A stretch of DNA of 64,000 nucleotides from Arthrobacter sp. cf158 (GTDB taxonomy: Bacteria > Actinomycetota > Actinomycetes > Actinomycetales > Micrococcaceae): assembly GCF_900106835.1 (NCBI RefSeq), contig NZ_FNNR01000005.1, positions 140,019 through 204,018 of the forward strand, in the 5' to 3' direction. Below, in pieces: positions 35,107 through 44,335 of this stretch. The notes under the pieces were generated by a model, which made no database searches, was not told the origin of the DNA, and worked only from the letters and a program-made list of their open reading frames with translations. Position numbers and translations under genes: made by a program. How positions within the stretch are numbered: position 1 is the first letter of the stretch; each line of letters begins with the position of its first letter.

Positions 35107-35752
35107 GTCAAGCGTTGTGACGCTGCCCTTGGATGAGCTGCCTGACGGTGCTTTGTTGAAATCTGTTACCTCACAGCCCTGCGAGATTGCGGGTCGGGCG
35201 GCAATCCAAGTCTCGCTAACCAACGAAGCCTCCGGAGGTGTTCCGGGGGTCGACTACATTGACCAACCCACGTTCGTTCTGCTTCCACTGGAATTCGAGA
35301 ACGGTGTCGTCGAAGTGGATGTGCTGGGCCGTTTGCTTCCCGGGGCCCCCGATTATGCGCGGGCCTTTGCCGGCATTGCGTATCGCATTACCGCGAATGC
35401 CGACAGCTTTGAGGCTGTCTATGTTCGGCCGCTCAACGGCGCGAAGCTCAACCCGCCAGGTCCCCGGGTGAATCGGGGGCTGCAGTATTTCGCCTACCCC
35501 GAGTGGGACTTTGGACGACTCCGCGAGGAATACCCGGACGGTCGCTATGAAGCCAGGGCAGTCATTGGCCCGGACGAATGGATCCGCCTGAGGCTCGAAG
35601 TGCAGGACCGGCGTCTCGGTGTCAGCGTCAACGGCGTGCCGGTGCTTTCCGTGAACGAGACCAAGGCAACGCCGGTTCGCGGGAGGGTGGGACTGTGGGT
35701 CGATATTGGGACCGAAGCGTTCTTCTCCAAGCTAAGTGTCACAGCGCAGTAG
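35099..35752 (+). CDS. Beta-sandwich protein of unknown function
   Basis: This 217-residue protein has no signal peptide or membrane segment. The sequence is dominated by beta strands (ENGVVEVDVLGRLL, DSFEAVYVRPLNGAK, EWIRLRLEVQDRRLGVSVNG, GRVGLWVDIGTEAFF). The pattern resembles concanavalin A-like/LamG or DUF1080-type sandwiches, which usually bind or hydrolyse carbohydrates, though those are normally secreted. It is coupled to the dehydrogenase gene by an 8-base overlap and converges on the TetR gene. The function in this operon is not evident. Confidence 0.7.
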   Translation: MAESSVVTLPLDELPDGALLKSVTSQPCEIAGRAAIQVSLTNEASGGVPGVDYIDQPTFVLLPLEFENGVVEVDVLGRLLPGAPDYARAFAGIAYRITANADSFEAVYVRPLNGAKLNPPGPRVNRGLQYFAYPEWDFGRLREEYPDGRYEARAVIGPDEWIRLRLEVQDRRLGVSVNGVPVLSVNETKATPVRGRVGLWVDIGTEAFFSKLSVTAQ

Positions 35753-35781
35753 GACTCAGCCGGGAGTCCCTGCCGTCACTG

Positions 35782-36414
35782 TTAGAACCGCTCCGTGGTC
35801 AGCGCATTGAGGTACGTCTTTACCTCGGCCGTCATGTCCACTGAGGTTTTGTCCAACAGCCATTGCACTTGAAGGCCATCCAGGAGTGCAATGAGTTGGC
35901 GCGCTGCCGACGAGGCAGCTACACCCTCGCGCAGTTTCCCTTGTCGTTGCAGGTCTGAGAATGCTTGAAATCCGACGTCCCGAAGCCAGTTGTAGCGTTG
36001 CTGGAAATATGCGTGCGCCGGATGTGTGGGATCCGTTGACTCCGAGGACAAGACGGCGTGAAGGGCGACCAGTCCGGGAACGCTGGCGTTGTGTTGCACC
36101 AGGCGGATGATCCCATCCAGGGTAGCCCTGCCGTTGTCTGTAACAATGCCTGCAGTAGCCCACGATTCCGCGTCGCGGAGTGTCAACACAGCTTCGAGAA
36201 GGGCTTCCTTGCTGCGGAAGTGGTGCAGAAGCCCGGCCTTCGTGATGCCGATCTTGTCCGCAATCTCTTGCATGGATCCTGAGCGATAACCCGATGTGGA
36301 GAAGACGTCTATCGCGGCTGCGAGGATCTCGCGGCGGCGCGACTCCGTCTTCGCGTAGCTGCCACGAGCGCGTCCAACGGACGCTTCGGCAGTACTGAGT
36401 GCTGTTTCCGTCAT
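35782..36414 (-). CDS. TetR-family transcriptional regulator
   Basis: This 210-residue protein has an N-terminal TetR helix-turn-helix (REILAAAIDVFSTSGYRSGS through ITKAGLLHHFRSKEALLEAV, about 28-73) and a C-terminal ligand-binding helical domain. It is divergent from the ABC-importer/GH3/esterase operon and very likely represses it. A dyad of 8-base arms lies in the shared spacer. The ligand may be the imported substrate. Confidence 0.92.
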   Translation of the reverse strand: MTETALSTAEASVGRARGSYAKTESRRREILAAAIDVFSTSGYRSGSMQEIADKIGITKAGLLHHFRSKEALLEAVLTLRDAESWATAGIVTDNGRATLDGIIRLVQHNASVPGLVALHAVLSSESTDPTHPAHAYFQQRYNWLRDVGFQAFSDLQRQGKLREGVAASSAARQLIALLDGLQVQWLLDKTSVDMTAEVKTYLNALTTERF

Positions 36415-36504
36415 TGTGAAACTCTAACAACCTCTCTGATGGCCATAATTTGCAACGCCCCGATGTGGTTCCCGTCACAATGCGCAACATTTTTCTGACG
36501 GACA

Positions 36505-36534
36505 ACGAAAACCTACCACACCGTTAGTTTTCGT
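36505..36534. promoter_or_regulatory. TetR operator candidate
   Basis: ACGAAAAC (36505-36512) and GTTTTCGT (36527-36534) form perfect inverted arms with a 14-base spacer in the region between the TetR gene and the ABC-importer operon. It lies about 60 bases upstream of the importer gene start, where a repressor would block transcription. Confidence 0.55.
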
Positions 36535-36592
36535 GTTAGGTTCTCTCTCATTGGTCGTCCATGGTGGACGCCACAGACCGTGAAAGGGACCA

Positions 36593-38113
36593 ATGATGTT
36601 CCGACCTACGCGAATGGCCGCCGTAGTTGCCGCCGTTGCCCTGAGCCTCACCGGCTGTGCTGCCGGTGGCGAGACTTCCGCAAACGAATCGTCACAGACC
36701 CTCACCTTGGGAACCCTCATGGCGCCGAAGTCCTTCGCCGCTGCAGATTCTGACTTCGCCAATGTTTCGCCGTTTTATCAAGCCGTCTACGACACTTTGA
36801 TCCGCATGGAGCCCGACGGCACGCTGGTGCCCATGCTGGCCACCGAGTGGAAGTACAACGACGACAAAACTGTCCTCACGCTGAAGCTGCGGGAGGGCGT
36901 CAAATTTACGGATGGCACAGGCTTCAACGCCGAGGCAGCAAAGCAGAACCTTGAACGGTTCAAAGCGGGAACGTCGGCAGACGCACAGTTCCTGGCCGCG
37001 CTGAAGAACGCTACTGCTGTGGATGCAACTACTCTCGAACTCACCCTCTCGGCGCCTGATCCTGCATTCCTGGGTTACTTGTCCAAAGATGCCTCGTTCA
37101 TGCAGAGCCCGGCCTCCTTTGGCAACGCGGACATTGCCACCAACCCCGTTGGGTCCGGACCGTACGTTTTGGATACCGCTGCCACCGTGACGGGCACTTC
37201 GTACGCTTACAAAACGAATCCGGACTACTGGAACAAGGACCTGGTCCACTACGAGAATCTGGTTCTGAATGTCTACCCGGAACAAACGTCGCTGCTGAGC
37301 GCAGTCAAATCCGGCACACTTAATGGCTCGCTGATCGACATTTCAATGGTCCAGGAAGCCGAAGCTGCCGGCTACAAGAACAACGCATTCGAAGGGAACT
37401 GGGTTGGCCTGATGCTGTTCGATCGTGCGGGCACCACAAATCCGGCCCTCAAGGATGTTCGGGTGCGGCAGGCGCTGAACTATGCCTTCGATACGAAGGC
37501 GCTTCTGGAAGCTGTCAACCAAGGACGGGGCACGCCCACCACACAAGTGTTCCCGCCGTCGTCTGACGCTTATGACGCGAGCCTCGACTCTCGCTACACC
37601 TACGACCCCGGCAAGGCCAAATCGCTTCTGGCTGAGGCGGGATACGCCAACGGTTTTACCCTGCAGATGCCTTCCACTCCACTCGTCAACGCCTCCATCT
37701 TCACGTTGATCACGCAGCAGTTAAAGGACATCGGAGTCACGGTCGAAACGGTCGACGCCGGTAACAACTTCATTGCCGACCTTTTGGCCGCGAAGTATGC
37801 CGCCAGCTACATGATTCTGGAGCAGCAGTCGGACTGGCAGCTGATCAACATGAAGATTGCACCGAACGCGGCCTGGAATCCCTACAAGTATGCAGATCCC
37901 AAAGTTGATGACTTGATCAGGAAGATCAATGTGGGCACTGAAGACGAGCAGAAAACTGCAGCCAAGGAACTGAATAAGTACATCGTTGAACAAGCGTGGT
38001 TTGCGCCTTGGTACCGTCCGCAGAACAGCTTCGTTACGGACGCTAAAACCAACGTGAAACTTCAAACGGGCAACGTGTACCCCTACCTCTGGTCTTTCAC
38101 CCCCGCCTCCTAG
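36593..38113 (+). CDS. ABC importer substrate-binding lipoprotein (family 5, DppA/OppA-like)
   Basis: This 506-residue protein has an N-terminal lipoprotein signal ending LTGC (lipid-modified Cys at about residue 21) and an extracellular family 5 solute-binding domain. Recognisable parts are YDTLIRMEPDGTLVPMLATE near 65-84 and DVRVRQALNYAFDTKALLEAV near 287-307. Members bind peptides, nickel, opines or glycosides. Two ATGs occur in tandem; the second (36596) has better spacing from AAGGGA. The gene is followed by a strong hairpin before the permease gene. Confidence 0.93.
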   Translation: MMFRPTRMAAVVAAVALSLTGCAAGGETSANESSQTLTLGTLMAPKSFAAADSDFANVSPFYQAVYDTLIRMEPDGTLVPMLATEWKYNDDKTVLTLKLREGVKFTDGTGFNAEAAKQNLERFKAGTSADAQFLAALKNATAVDATTLELTLSAPDPAFLGYLSKDASFMQSPASFGNADIATNPVGSGPYVLDTAATVTGTSYAYKTNPDYWNKDLVHYENLVLNVYPEQTSLLSAVKSGTLNGSLIDISMVQEAEAAGYKNNAFEGNWVGLMLFDRAGTTNPALKDVRVRQALNYAFDTKALLEAVNQGRGTPTTQVFPPSSDAYDASLDSRYTYDPGKAKSLLAEAGYANGFTLQMPSTPLVNASIFTLITQQLKDIGVTVETVDAGNNFIADLLAAKYAASYMILEQQSDWQLINMKIAPNAAWNPYKYADPKVDDLIRKINVGTEDEQKTAAKELNKYIVEQAWFAPWYRPQNSFVTDAKTNVKLQTGNVYPYLWSFTPAS

Positions 38114-38119
38114 CGGAAA

Positions 38120-38155
38120 GCGGTTGGGCCGGGGAGCGTTCCCTGGCCCAACCGC
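38120..38155 (+). repeat. Intercistronic hairpin after the binding-protein gene
   Basis: GCGGTTGGGCC (38120-38130) pairs perfectly with GGCCCAACCGC (38145-38155), with a further GGGA/TCCC pairing inside. It lies between the binding-protein stop and the permease start. Such structures commonly protect the upstream message and reduce downstream expression, giving an excess of binding protein. Confidence 0.8.
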
Positions 38156-38183
38156 CTCAGCTGACCCTCCAAAGGAAATCCGA

Positions 38184-39125
38184 ATGTATCGATTCGTGCT
38201 GCGCCGCCTGCTCTCGGGCGTCCTGCTGCTGTTCGTCATCACCACGGTGGCCTACGTTCTGCTTTACGCCGGTGGTGGTGACATCGCCCGCCGCATCGTT
38301 GGTCCCACGGCCACGGATGCTCAGGTTGCCATGAAGTCCAGCCAACTCGGTTTGGACCGCCCTCTGCTAATCCAATATTGGGAGTGGCTGACCAAAGCCC
38401 TGACCGGCGACCTTGGCCGTTCGTGGTTCAACGGACAACTCGTCAGCACCGGGGTCAGCAGCCGGCTTTCTGTCACCATCTCACTGGTCCTCGGTGCCGT
38501 TATCATTGCCGCACTCATCTCCGTGGTGATTGGCGTTTGGGCGGCCGTGCGGCGCGGCTGGGTGGATCGGCTGGTCCAATTCGTGGGTGTCATGGGCTTC
38601 GCCATCCCAGGATTCCTGATCGCGCTGGGACTGGTTTCCTTGTTTGCCCTCAACCTCAAGTGGTTCAAGGCCACGGGGTATGTACCGATGACGACGTCGT
38701 TCGGCGGTTGGGCGGCGACCGTCACCTTGCCGATCATCGCGCTATCGATCGGCTGTATTGCGGCCGTGGTCCAACAGATCCGCGGTTCACTGATCGATGC
38801 GCTCCGTCAGGACTACGTCCGTACCCTGAGGGCCCGCGGATTGTCTTTCAATCGTGTGGTCTACAAGCACGTCCTGCGCAACGCCGGCGGTCCCGCCCTG
38901 GCGGTGCTGGCCGTTCAATTCATTGGCCTTCTGGGCGGAGCCGTCATCATCGAACAGATCTTCGCCCTGCCCGGTCTGGGGCAAATCACCGTAGCCGCCA
39001 CCGGGCAAGGTGACATTCCGGTGGTGATGGGGGTCGTGGTTGCCACGGCTGCCATCGTTGTCATCGTCAACCTCATCATCGACCTCGCCCAGGGCTGGCT
39101 TAATCCGAAAGTTCGTTTGTCATGA
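38184..39125 (+). CDS. ABC importer permease (DppB-like)
   Basis: This 313-residue protein has six membrane helices, starting YRFVLRRLLSGVLLLFVIT, with the cytoplasmic EAA-type loop near DYVRTLRARGLSFNRVVYKH (residues about 212-231) that contacts the ATPase. ATG 38184 follows AAAGGAAA; an earlier in-frame codon at 38124 would place the hairpin inside the gene and is rejected. It overlaps the next gene by ATGA. It pairs with the permease half of the following fusion protein. Confidence 0.92.
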   Translation: MYRFVLRRLLSGVLLLFVITTVAYVLLYAGGGDIARRIVGPTATDAQVAMKSSQLGLDRPLLIQYWEWLTKALTGDLGRSWFNGQLVSTGVSSRLSVTISLVLGAVIIAALISVVIGVWAAVRRGWVDRLVQFVGVMGFAIPGFLIALGLVSLFALNLKWFKATGYVPMTTSFGGWAATVTLPIIALSIGCIAAVVQQIRGSLIDALRQDYVRTLRARGLSFNRVVYKHVLRNAGGPALAVLAVQFIGLLGGAVIIEQIFALPGLGQITVAATGQGDIPVVMGVVVATAAIVVIVNLIIDLAQGWLNPKVRLS

Positions 39126-40939
39126 CTGGAGCACCACTCCCACTGCCTGCCTCGGCAGCTAAAGTTTCCCTTTTTCGTAAGCTGCTGATCCACCCGACCG
39201 GTGCTGTCTCGCTGCTTGTCCTGTTTTTGGTGGCCTTGGCCTCCATACTGGCCCCGGTGCTGGCACCTTACGATCCCAACGCATCCAGCCTCAAGGATGT
39301 GCTCGCCAAAGCCGGGTCAGAGTTTCTGTTGGGGGCTGACAGCGCTGGCCGCGATGTCTTCAGTCGCCTGCTTTTCGCCGGCCAGTTCAGCCTCGCCGGC
39401 GCGTTGGTCGCCCTTACGGTGGCGCTGGTCATCGGTGTGACGGCAGGGTTGATCGCCGGATATCACGGCGGTTGGTTCGACACTGTGTCCTCTTGGCTCA
39501 CCGGCCTCTTGATGGCTTTGCCCGGCATGGTTGTCCTGCTGGCGGCCCGCGCCGTGGTTGGCCAGTCCATGTGGCTGTCCATGGTGATCTTCGGCGTGTT
39601 GCTTTCACCGGCTTTCTTCCGCTTGGTTTATGCATCAGTCACCGCGGTCCGCAACGAGTTGTATGTTGATGCTGCGCGCGTTTCAGGCCTGGGAGATGTC
39701 CGGATCATAGGCCGCCACATACTCACGGTGGTCCGGGCCCCCGTCATTATTCAATCTGCCATGGTCCTGGGAATTGCAATAGCCATCCAAGCCGGGCTGG
39801 AGTTTTTAGGCCTGGGTGACAGGACCATCCCCACGTGGGGCAGCATGCTCAATGACGGCTTCATCAACATCTTCAAAGCGCCCACACTTGTCCTCTGGCC
39901 GGCCTTGGTCATCGGCCTGGTCTGCGTTGCCCTGACGTTGCTGGCCAACGCCATGCGTGACGAACTCGAACGCAGCCGCGGTCCGGTCAAGAAGGGCCGC
40001 AAGGCAGCGCCAACCGGAGCCGAAAATGCCTCGGAGAAGCGAGGGAACGCGGCGGTGGTCCACGCCGAAGAACCGAGCAGCAATCACGGCGAGCTGCTGC
40101 TGGAAGTCACAGACCTCGGGGTCGGCTACGACCAGCCGGATGGATCCACTACCGACGTCGTGCATCACGTGAACCTGACAGTCCGGAGAGGCGAGGTGCA
40201 TGGCCTGGTGGGGGAATCCGGCTCCGGCAAGACGCAGACCGCGTTCTCCATCCTCCGGCTCTTGCCCCAGGACGGTCGTATCACCGGCGGTTCCATCCTC
40301 TTTGAAGGAAGGGACTTGGCGCACCTCTCCGAAAAGGAGATGACCAAGGTTCGCGGAAAGCGCATCGCCTACATCCCGCAGGAACCAATGTCCAACCTGG
40401 ACGCCGCCTTCACCATCGGCAGTCAGCTGATGGAACCTATGCGGGTCTGCCTGGGAATATCCAAGACCGAGGCGCGCAAACGTGCCCTTGCGTTGCTGGC
40501 CAAGGTAGGAATTCCCCACCCCGAACGGACCTTCAACTCCTACCCGCACCAGATCTCCGGCGGTATGGCCCAGCGCGTCCTGATCGCAGGCGCCGTGTCC
40601 TGCGAACCGGACCTGCTGATCGCCGACGAACCTACCACCGCCCTGGACGTGACTGTGCAAGCCGAAGTTCTGAACCTGCTCCGGGAACTTCAGGAAGAGC
40701 TGAAGATGGGCGTCATCCTGGTGACCCACAACTTCGGTGTAGTCGCAGATCTCTGTGACCGCGTCACAGTGATGCAGAGCGGCAGGGTGGTGGAAACGGG
40801 ACCCGTCCGTGCCATCTTCAACGATGCGAAGCACCCGTACACCCGCAAGCTGCTTGAAGCGATTCTCGAAGACACCGCTCCCCGCGGTCCGCTCGTCACG
40901 GCCGGCACGCCCAGGGAACTGAATGGAGTGACACCATGA
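39122..40939 (+). CDS. Fused ABC permease (DppC-like) and ATPase (DppD-like)
   Basis: In this 605-residue protein, residues 1 to about 285 are a six-helix permease with an EAA-type loop ([20 protein letters not shown]). A linker of about 40 charged residues joins a complete ABC ATPase. Walker A GESGSGKT is at 364-371, the signature SGGMAQ at about 479 and Walker [14 protein letters not shown] at about 500. Permease-ATPase fusions are known in actinobacterial peptide-class importers. It would assemble with the DppB-like permease and the DppF-like ATPase. Both ends overlap neighbouring genes by 4 bases. Confidence 0.92.
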   Translation: MTGAPLPLPASAAKVSLFRKLLIHPTGAVSLLVLFLVALASILAPVLAPYDPNASSLKDVLAKAGSEFLLGADSAGRDVFSRLLFAGQFSLAGALVALTVALVIGVTAGLIAGYHGGWFDTVSSWLTGLLMALPGMVVLLAARAVVGQSMWLSMVIFGVLLSPAFFRLVYASVTAVRNELYVDAARVSGLGDVRIIGRHILTVVRAPVIIQSAMVLGIAIAIQAGLEFLGLGDRTIPTWGSMLNDGFINIFKAPTLVLWPALVIGLVCVALTLLANAMRDELERSRGPVKKGRKAAPTGAENASEKRGNAAVVHAEEPSSNHGELLLEVTDLGVGYDQPDGSTTDVVHHVNLTVRRGEVHGLVGESGSGKTQTAFSILRLLPQDGRITGGSILFEGRDLAHLSEKEMTKVRGKRIAYIPQEPMSNLDAAFTIGSQLMEPMRVCLGISKTEARKRALALLAKVGIPHPERTFNSYPHQISGGMAQRVLIAGAVSCEPDLLIADEPTTALDVTVQAEVLNLLRELQEELKMGVILVTHNFGVVADLCDRVTVMQSGRVVETGPVRAIFNDAKHPYTRKLLEAILEDTAPRGPLVTAGTPRELNGVTP

Positions 40940-41796
40940 CTGAGACACTGCTCGATATCAAAGACGTCGTTGTGGAATACCCGCCCAAGGGCTTCCGTGC
41001 GAAACCCTTCAAGGCGATAAAGGGCGTGTCCCTGGACATTCGTCCGGGCGAGACCGTGGGGCTGGTGGGGGAGTCAGGTTCCGGTAAAACCACTCTGGGC
41101 CGCTCCGTGCTGGGACTGGCGCCGGTCACCGGCGGCAGCATCAAATACCGGGGCCAGGAGATCTCCAATGCCACCCGGGCCCAGCGCAGAGAACTTAGCC
41201 ACGAGATCCAAGTGGTTTTTCAAGACCCTTACACGTCGCTGAATCCGTCCATGACCATCGAACAGATCCTCACCGAACCGCTAACTGTCCGCAAAATGGA
41301 ACGCCAGGCGGCCAACAAACGCGTGGCCGAACTGTTGGACCAGGTCCGCTTACCCCATGACGCCGCACATCGGTTGCCCCGAGAGTTTTCCGGCGGCCAG
41401 CGTCAGCGTGTTGCCATCGCCCGGGCCTTGGCCTTGGACCCCAAGCTCATCGTCTGCGATGAACCCGTTTCTGCCCTGGATCTCTCCACTCAGGCCCGCG
41501 TGATGGAGCTCTTTATCGAAATCCAGGAGCGCACCGGCGTCGCCTACCTGTTCATTTCCCACGACCTCGCCGTCGTTCGCCACCTCAGCCACCGCGTGGC
41601 AGTGATGTACCACGGCGAGATCGTCGAATGGGGCGACGGCGGGCAGGTCACCAGTGCGCCGGAACACCCTTACACCCAGCGGTTGCTCATGGCAGCCCCG
41701 ATTCCCGATCCTGACCGGCAGGCAAAACACCGGGCAGACAGGCTTCGCCTTCTGGGAATCCAACGCGAGCAGGATGTGCAGGCGGGCTTCGCCTGA
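40936..41796 (+). CDS. ABC importer ATPase (DppF-like)
   Basis: This 286-residue ATPase has Walker A GESGSGKT near residue 45, the Q-loop VVFQDPYTSLNP, signature SGGQRQRV near 154 and Walker B LIVCDEPVSALDLS. It completes the importer with the fused ATPase. The C-terminal region shows the truncated oligopeptide/dipeptide transporter extension but lacks the cysteine-rich patch seen in some homologues. It overlaps the upstream fusion gene by ATGA, and 49 bases separate it from the GH3 gene. Confidence 0.93.
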   Translation: MTETLLDIKDVVVEYPPKGFRAKPFKAIKGVSLDIRPGETVGLVGESGSGKTTLGRSVLGLAPVTGGSIKYRGQEISNATRAQRRELSHEIQVVFQDPYTSLNPSMTIEQILTEPLTVRKMERQAANKRVAELLDQVRLPHDAAHRLPREFSGGQRQRVAIARALALDPKLIVCDEPVSALDLSTQARVMELFIEIQERTGVAYLFISHDLAVVRHLSHRVAVMYHGEIVEWGDGGQVTSAPEHPYTQRLLMAAPIPDPDRQAKHRADRLRLLGIQREQDVQAGFA

Positions 41797-41845
41797 CCGG
41801 CACCCTAACAACCCCGTCACATCCAAGTACTGCCAAGAAAGCACC

Positions 41846-44326
41846 ATGGAACTCTTAACCCCTGCAACAGAACATGACAACAGCACCCTCGAGCGGCTGG
41901 AGTCCCTCGTAGCTGAACTAACACTCGAGGAAAAGGTCCACCTTCTGACCGGCCGCGATTTTTGGACCACTCGGCCGCTTGAAAAAATCGGGCTGCGGCG
42001 CATGCTTTTTTCAGACGGCCCCACAGGTGTGCGCGGTGAAGTGTGGGACGAACGACGTCCGTCGTTGAACTTTCCTTCAGCCGCAGCCATCAGCTCCTCC
42101 TGGGATCCTGTCATTGCAGATCGGCTTGGCGTGGCGTCGGCTGTTGAAGCCCGGCGCAAAGGCGTGGATGTAGTACTCGGCCCCACCATCAACCTGCACC
42201 GATCACCGCTCGGCGGTCGCCACTTTGAAGCTTTCAGCGAGGATCCGGTCCTGACGGCTGAGCTGGCAGCCGCCTACGTTTCCGGTGTGCAGCGCAACGG
42301 CGTGGGTGCTACCCCTAAGCATTACGTAGCCAACGATTCTGAAACTGACCGCTTTACGGTAAACGTCAAGGTGGCAGATCGGCCGCTACGGGAGCTCTAC
42401 CTCCTGGCCTTCGAGAAGGCCATCGTTGAGGCTGAGGCCTGGCTGGTCATGAGCGCCTACAACTCCATCAACGGAATCACAGTCACCGAGAATGAACTCT
42501 TGGAAGCTCCCCTGAACAGCGAGTGGGGCTTTAACGGCGTGGTCATCAGCGATTGGACGGCTGTTCGCAGCGTCAATAGTGCTGCGGCTTCCCAAGACCT
42601 TGTGATGCCGGGTCCAGAGGGCCCCTGGGGCGAAACGCTGGTCAGGGCAGTCACGGCCGGCGAGATCCCTGAGGCAGCGGTCGACCGGAAAGTCCTCCGG
42701 ATTCTCCAGCTCGCTGCGCGTGTGGGGGCTTTGGCTGGCTTCGACGCCGTCCTCCCCGAGCCCTGGAGCATGGAGGAGCTCATCGCGTTCGCCCGTGAGG
42801 CATCCACAGCCGGGACTGTCATGGTGAAAAATGACGGTCTTCTACCAATCAGCCCGGCCTCGGTTCGAAAGGTCGCTGTCATCGGTCACAATGCCCTCCA
42901 CGCCCGGACCCAAGGCGGCGGGTCAGCGACCGTGGTTCCTGAAGAGGTTGTTAACCCGCTGGACGGAATCCGGGCTGCTTTTAGTGCGGACAAAGTCAGT
43001 TACAGCATGGGGGCGGTGGTTCAGGAGGGTATTGCCGAGCTGCCACTTGAGCAGATCGGCAACCCAGTCACTGGGGAACCGGGTATCCAGGTTCGCTTTT
43101 TGGATTCCGATGGGCAAGAGCTCCTTGCCGAGGACAGGCAGTCCACCGCTCTGGTGTGGTTCGGTGGAGACGCACCCATCACAGCGTCCTCATCGATTCA
43201 GTTCCATTGCATCTACACTCCCGCGCAGAACGGCACCGTGAGATTGGGGTTTTCAACCCTGGGGCGTGGCCGGATCTTTGTAGACAACAAACTCATCCAC
43301 GAAGCAACCCTGGAACCCGTCGGAACCGACCTGGGGGCAGCGTTGTTGGCTCCTCCGGCAGCTACGGTGCCGTTGGAAGTGAAGGAGGGCGCGCCGCTGG
43401 ACCTACGGGTGGAAATCGACACCAGGACCACGGGTGCTCTGTTGAATACGCTGGGGATCACCATTGGCATCGAGGCGGCAGACGAAGATCCTGAAACGCT
43501 GATTCATGAAGCTGTGGAGGCTGCCCGGGCGGCCGATATTGCCGTGGTCGTGGTGGGCACCAACTCGCACGTCGAATCCGAGGGATATGACCGGGCATCC
43601 CTTGAGCTCCCCGGACTGCAGGACCGTCTAGTCCACGCGGTTGCGGCCGCAAACCCCCGCACCGTGGTCGTCGTAAACTCCGGTTCTCCGGTCCTGATGC
43701 CGTGGCGGAACGAAGTAGCGGCGATCCTGATTGGCTACTTCGGCGGCCAGGAGTTCGGCCATGCCCTTGCAGACATCATGACGGGTACGGCTGAACCAGG
43801 TGGCAGGCTGCCCACCACGTGGCCGGATCGCCAAGAGGACGTACCCGTCATCAATGTCACCCCGGATTCCGACGGCAGTCTCACCTATGCCGAGGGGATC
43901 CACATTGGTTACCGTGCCTGGCTCAAAGCCGGCATTACCCCCGCTTACGAATTCGGGTATGGCCTCGGCTACACGCAATGGAGCATCGATTCCGTCGAAG
44001 CGCCGGCTGAGGCCACAGCCAACGCAGCCCACCCAGTCATCATCGCAATGACGAATACCGGCGGCCGGGCCGGTAAGAACGTCGTCCAAGTGTACGCAGA
44101 GAAGCCGGGTTCCGCCGTCGAGCGTCCCGTGCGGTGGCTGGTGGCCGCCACTCCGGTGTGGGCAGAACCAGGTGAAACCGTGACGACTGTCCTGAATATC
44201 CCCACCCGTCTCCTTGCCTATTGGGACCATGGTTGGAGGTACGAGCCGGGTGAATACGTCCTCCGGATCGGCACTTCCGTGAGCGAACTTCCGTTGGCAT
44301 CCACCCTGGTATTGGTAGAGGACTAG
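41846..44326 (+). CDS. Glycoside hydrolase family 3 beta-glucosidase with PA14 insert
   Basis: This 826-residue protein has an N-terminal GH3 barrel with the substrate-binding GPTINLHRSPLGGR and nucleophile Asp236 in GVVISDW. A GH3 C-terminal alpha/beta domain follows, interrupted by a PA14-like insert around residues 410-540, and a fibronectin III-like end. It lacks a signal peptide, so it acts in the cytoplasm on an imported glycoside. ATG 41846 follows an AAGAAAG weak ribosome-binding site. An in-frame extension to 41654 would overlap the ATPase gene and is rejected. The insert often narrows substrate choice toward small aryl or steroid glycosides. Confidence 0.93.
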   Translation: MELLTPATEHDNSTLERLESLVAELTLEEKVHLLTGRDFWTTRPLEKIGLRRMLFSDGPTGVRGEVWDERRPSLNFPSAAAISSSWDPVIADRLGVASAVEARRKGVDVVLGPTINLHRSPLGGRHFEAFSEDPVLTAELAAAYVSGVQRNGVGATPKHYVANDSETDRFTVNVKVADRPLRELYLLAFEKAIVEAEAWLVMSAYNSINGITVTENELLEAPLNSEWGFNGVVISDWTAVRSVNSAAASQDLVMPGPEGPWGETLVRAVTAGEIPEAAVDRKVLRILQLAARVGALAGFDAVLPEPWSMEELIAFAREASTAGTVMVKNDGLLPISPASVRKVAVIGHNALHARTQGGGSATVVPEEVVNPLDGIRAAFSADKVSYSMGAVVQEGIAELPLEQIGNPVTGEPGIQVRFLDSDGQELLAEDRQSTALVWFGGDAPITASSSIQFHCIYTPAQNGTVRLGFSTLGRGRIFVDNKLIHEATLEPVGTDLGAALLAPPAATVPLEVKEGAPLDLRVEIDTRTTGALLNTLGITIGIEAADEDPETLIHEAVEAARAADIAVVVVGTNSHVESEGYDRASLELPGLQDRLVHAVAAANPRTVVVVNSGSPVLMPWRNEVAAILIGYFGGQEFGHALADIMTGTAEPGGRLPTTWPDRQEDVPVINVTPDSDGSLTYAEGIHIGYRAWLKAGITPAYEFGYGLGYTQWSIDSVEAPAEATANAAHPVIIAMTNTGGRAGKNVVQVYAEKPGSAVERPVRWLVAATPVWAEPGETVTTVLNIPTRLLAYWDHGWRYEPGEYVLRIGTSVSELPLASTLVLVED

Positions 44327-44335
44327 AGCCTCCTT

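Noticed and set aside
39806..40948. 380-codon leftward frame opposite the ABC fusion gene
   Set aside because: It is an antisense shadow with a Gly/His/Arg-rich composition. The plus strand encodes complete permease and ATPase motifs.
41654..41845. 64-codon extension of the GH3 frame
   Set aside because: It overlaps the end of the ABC ATPase gene and has no ribosome-binding site. The ATG at 41846 gives the family N-terminus.
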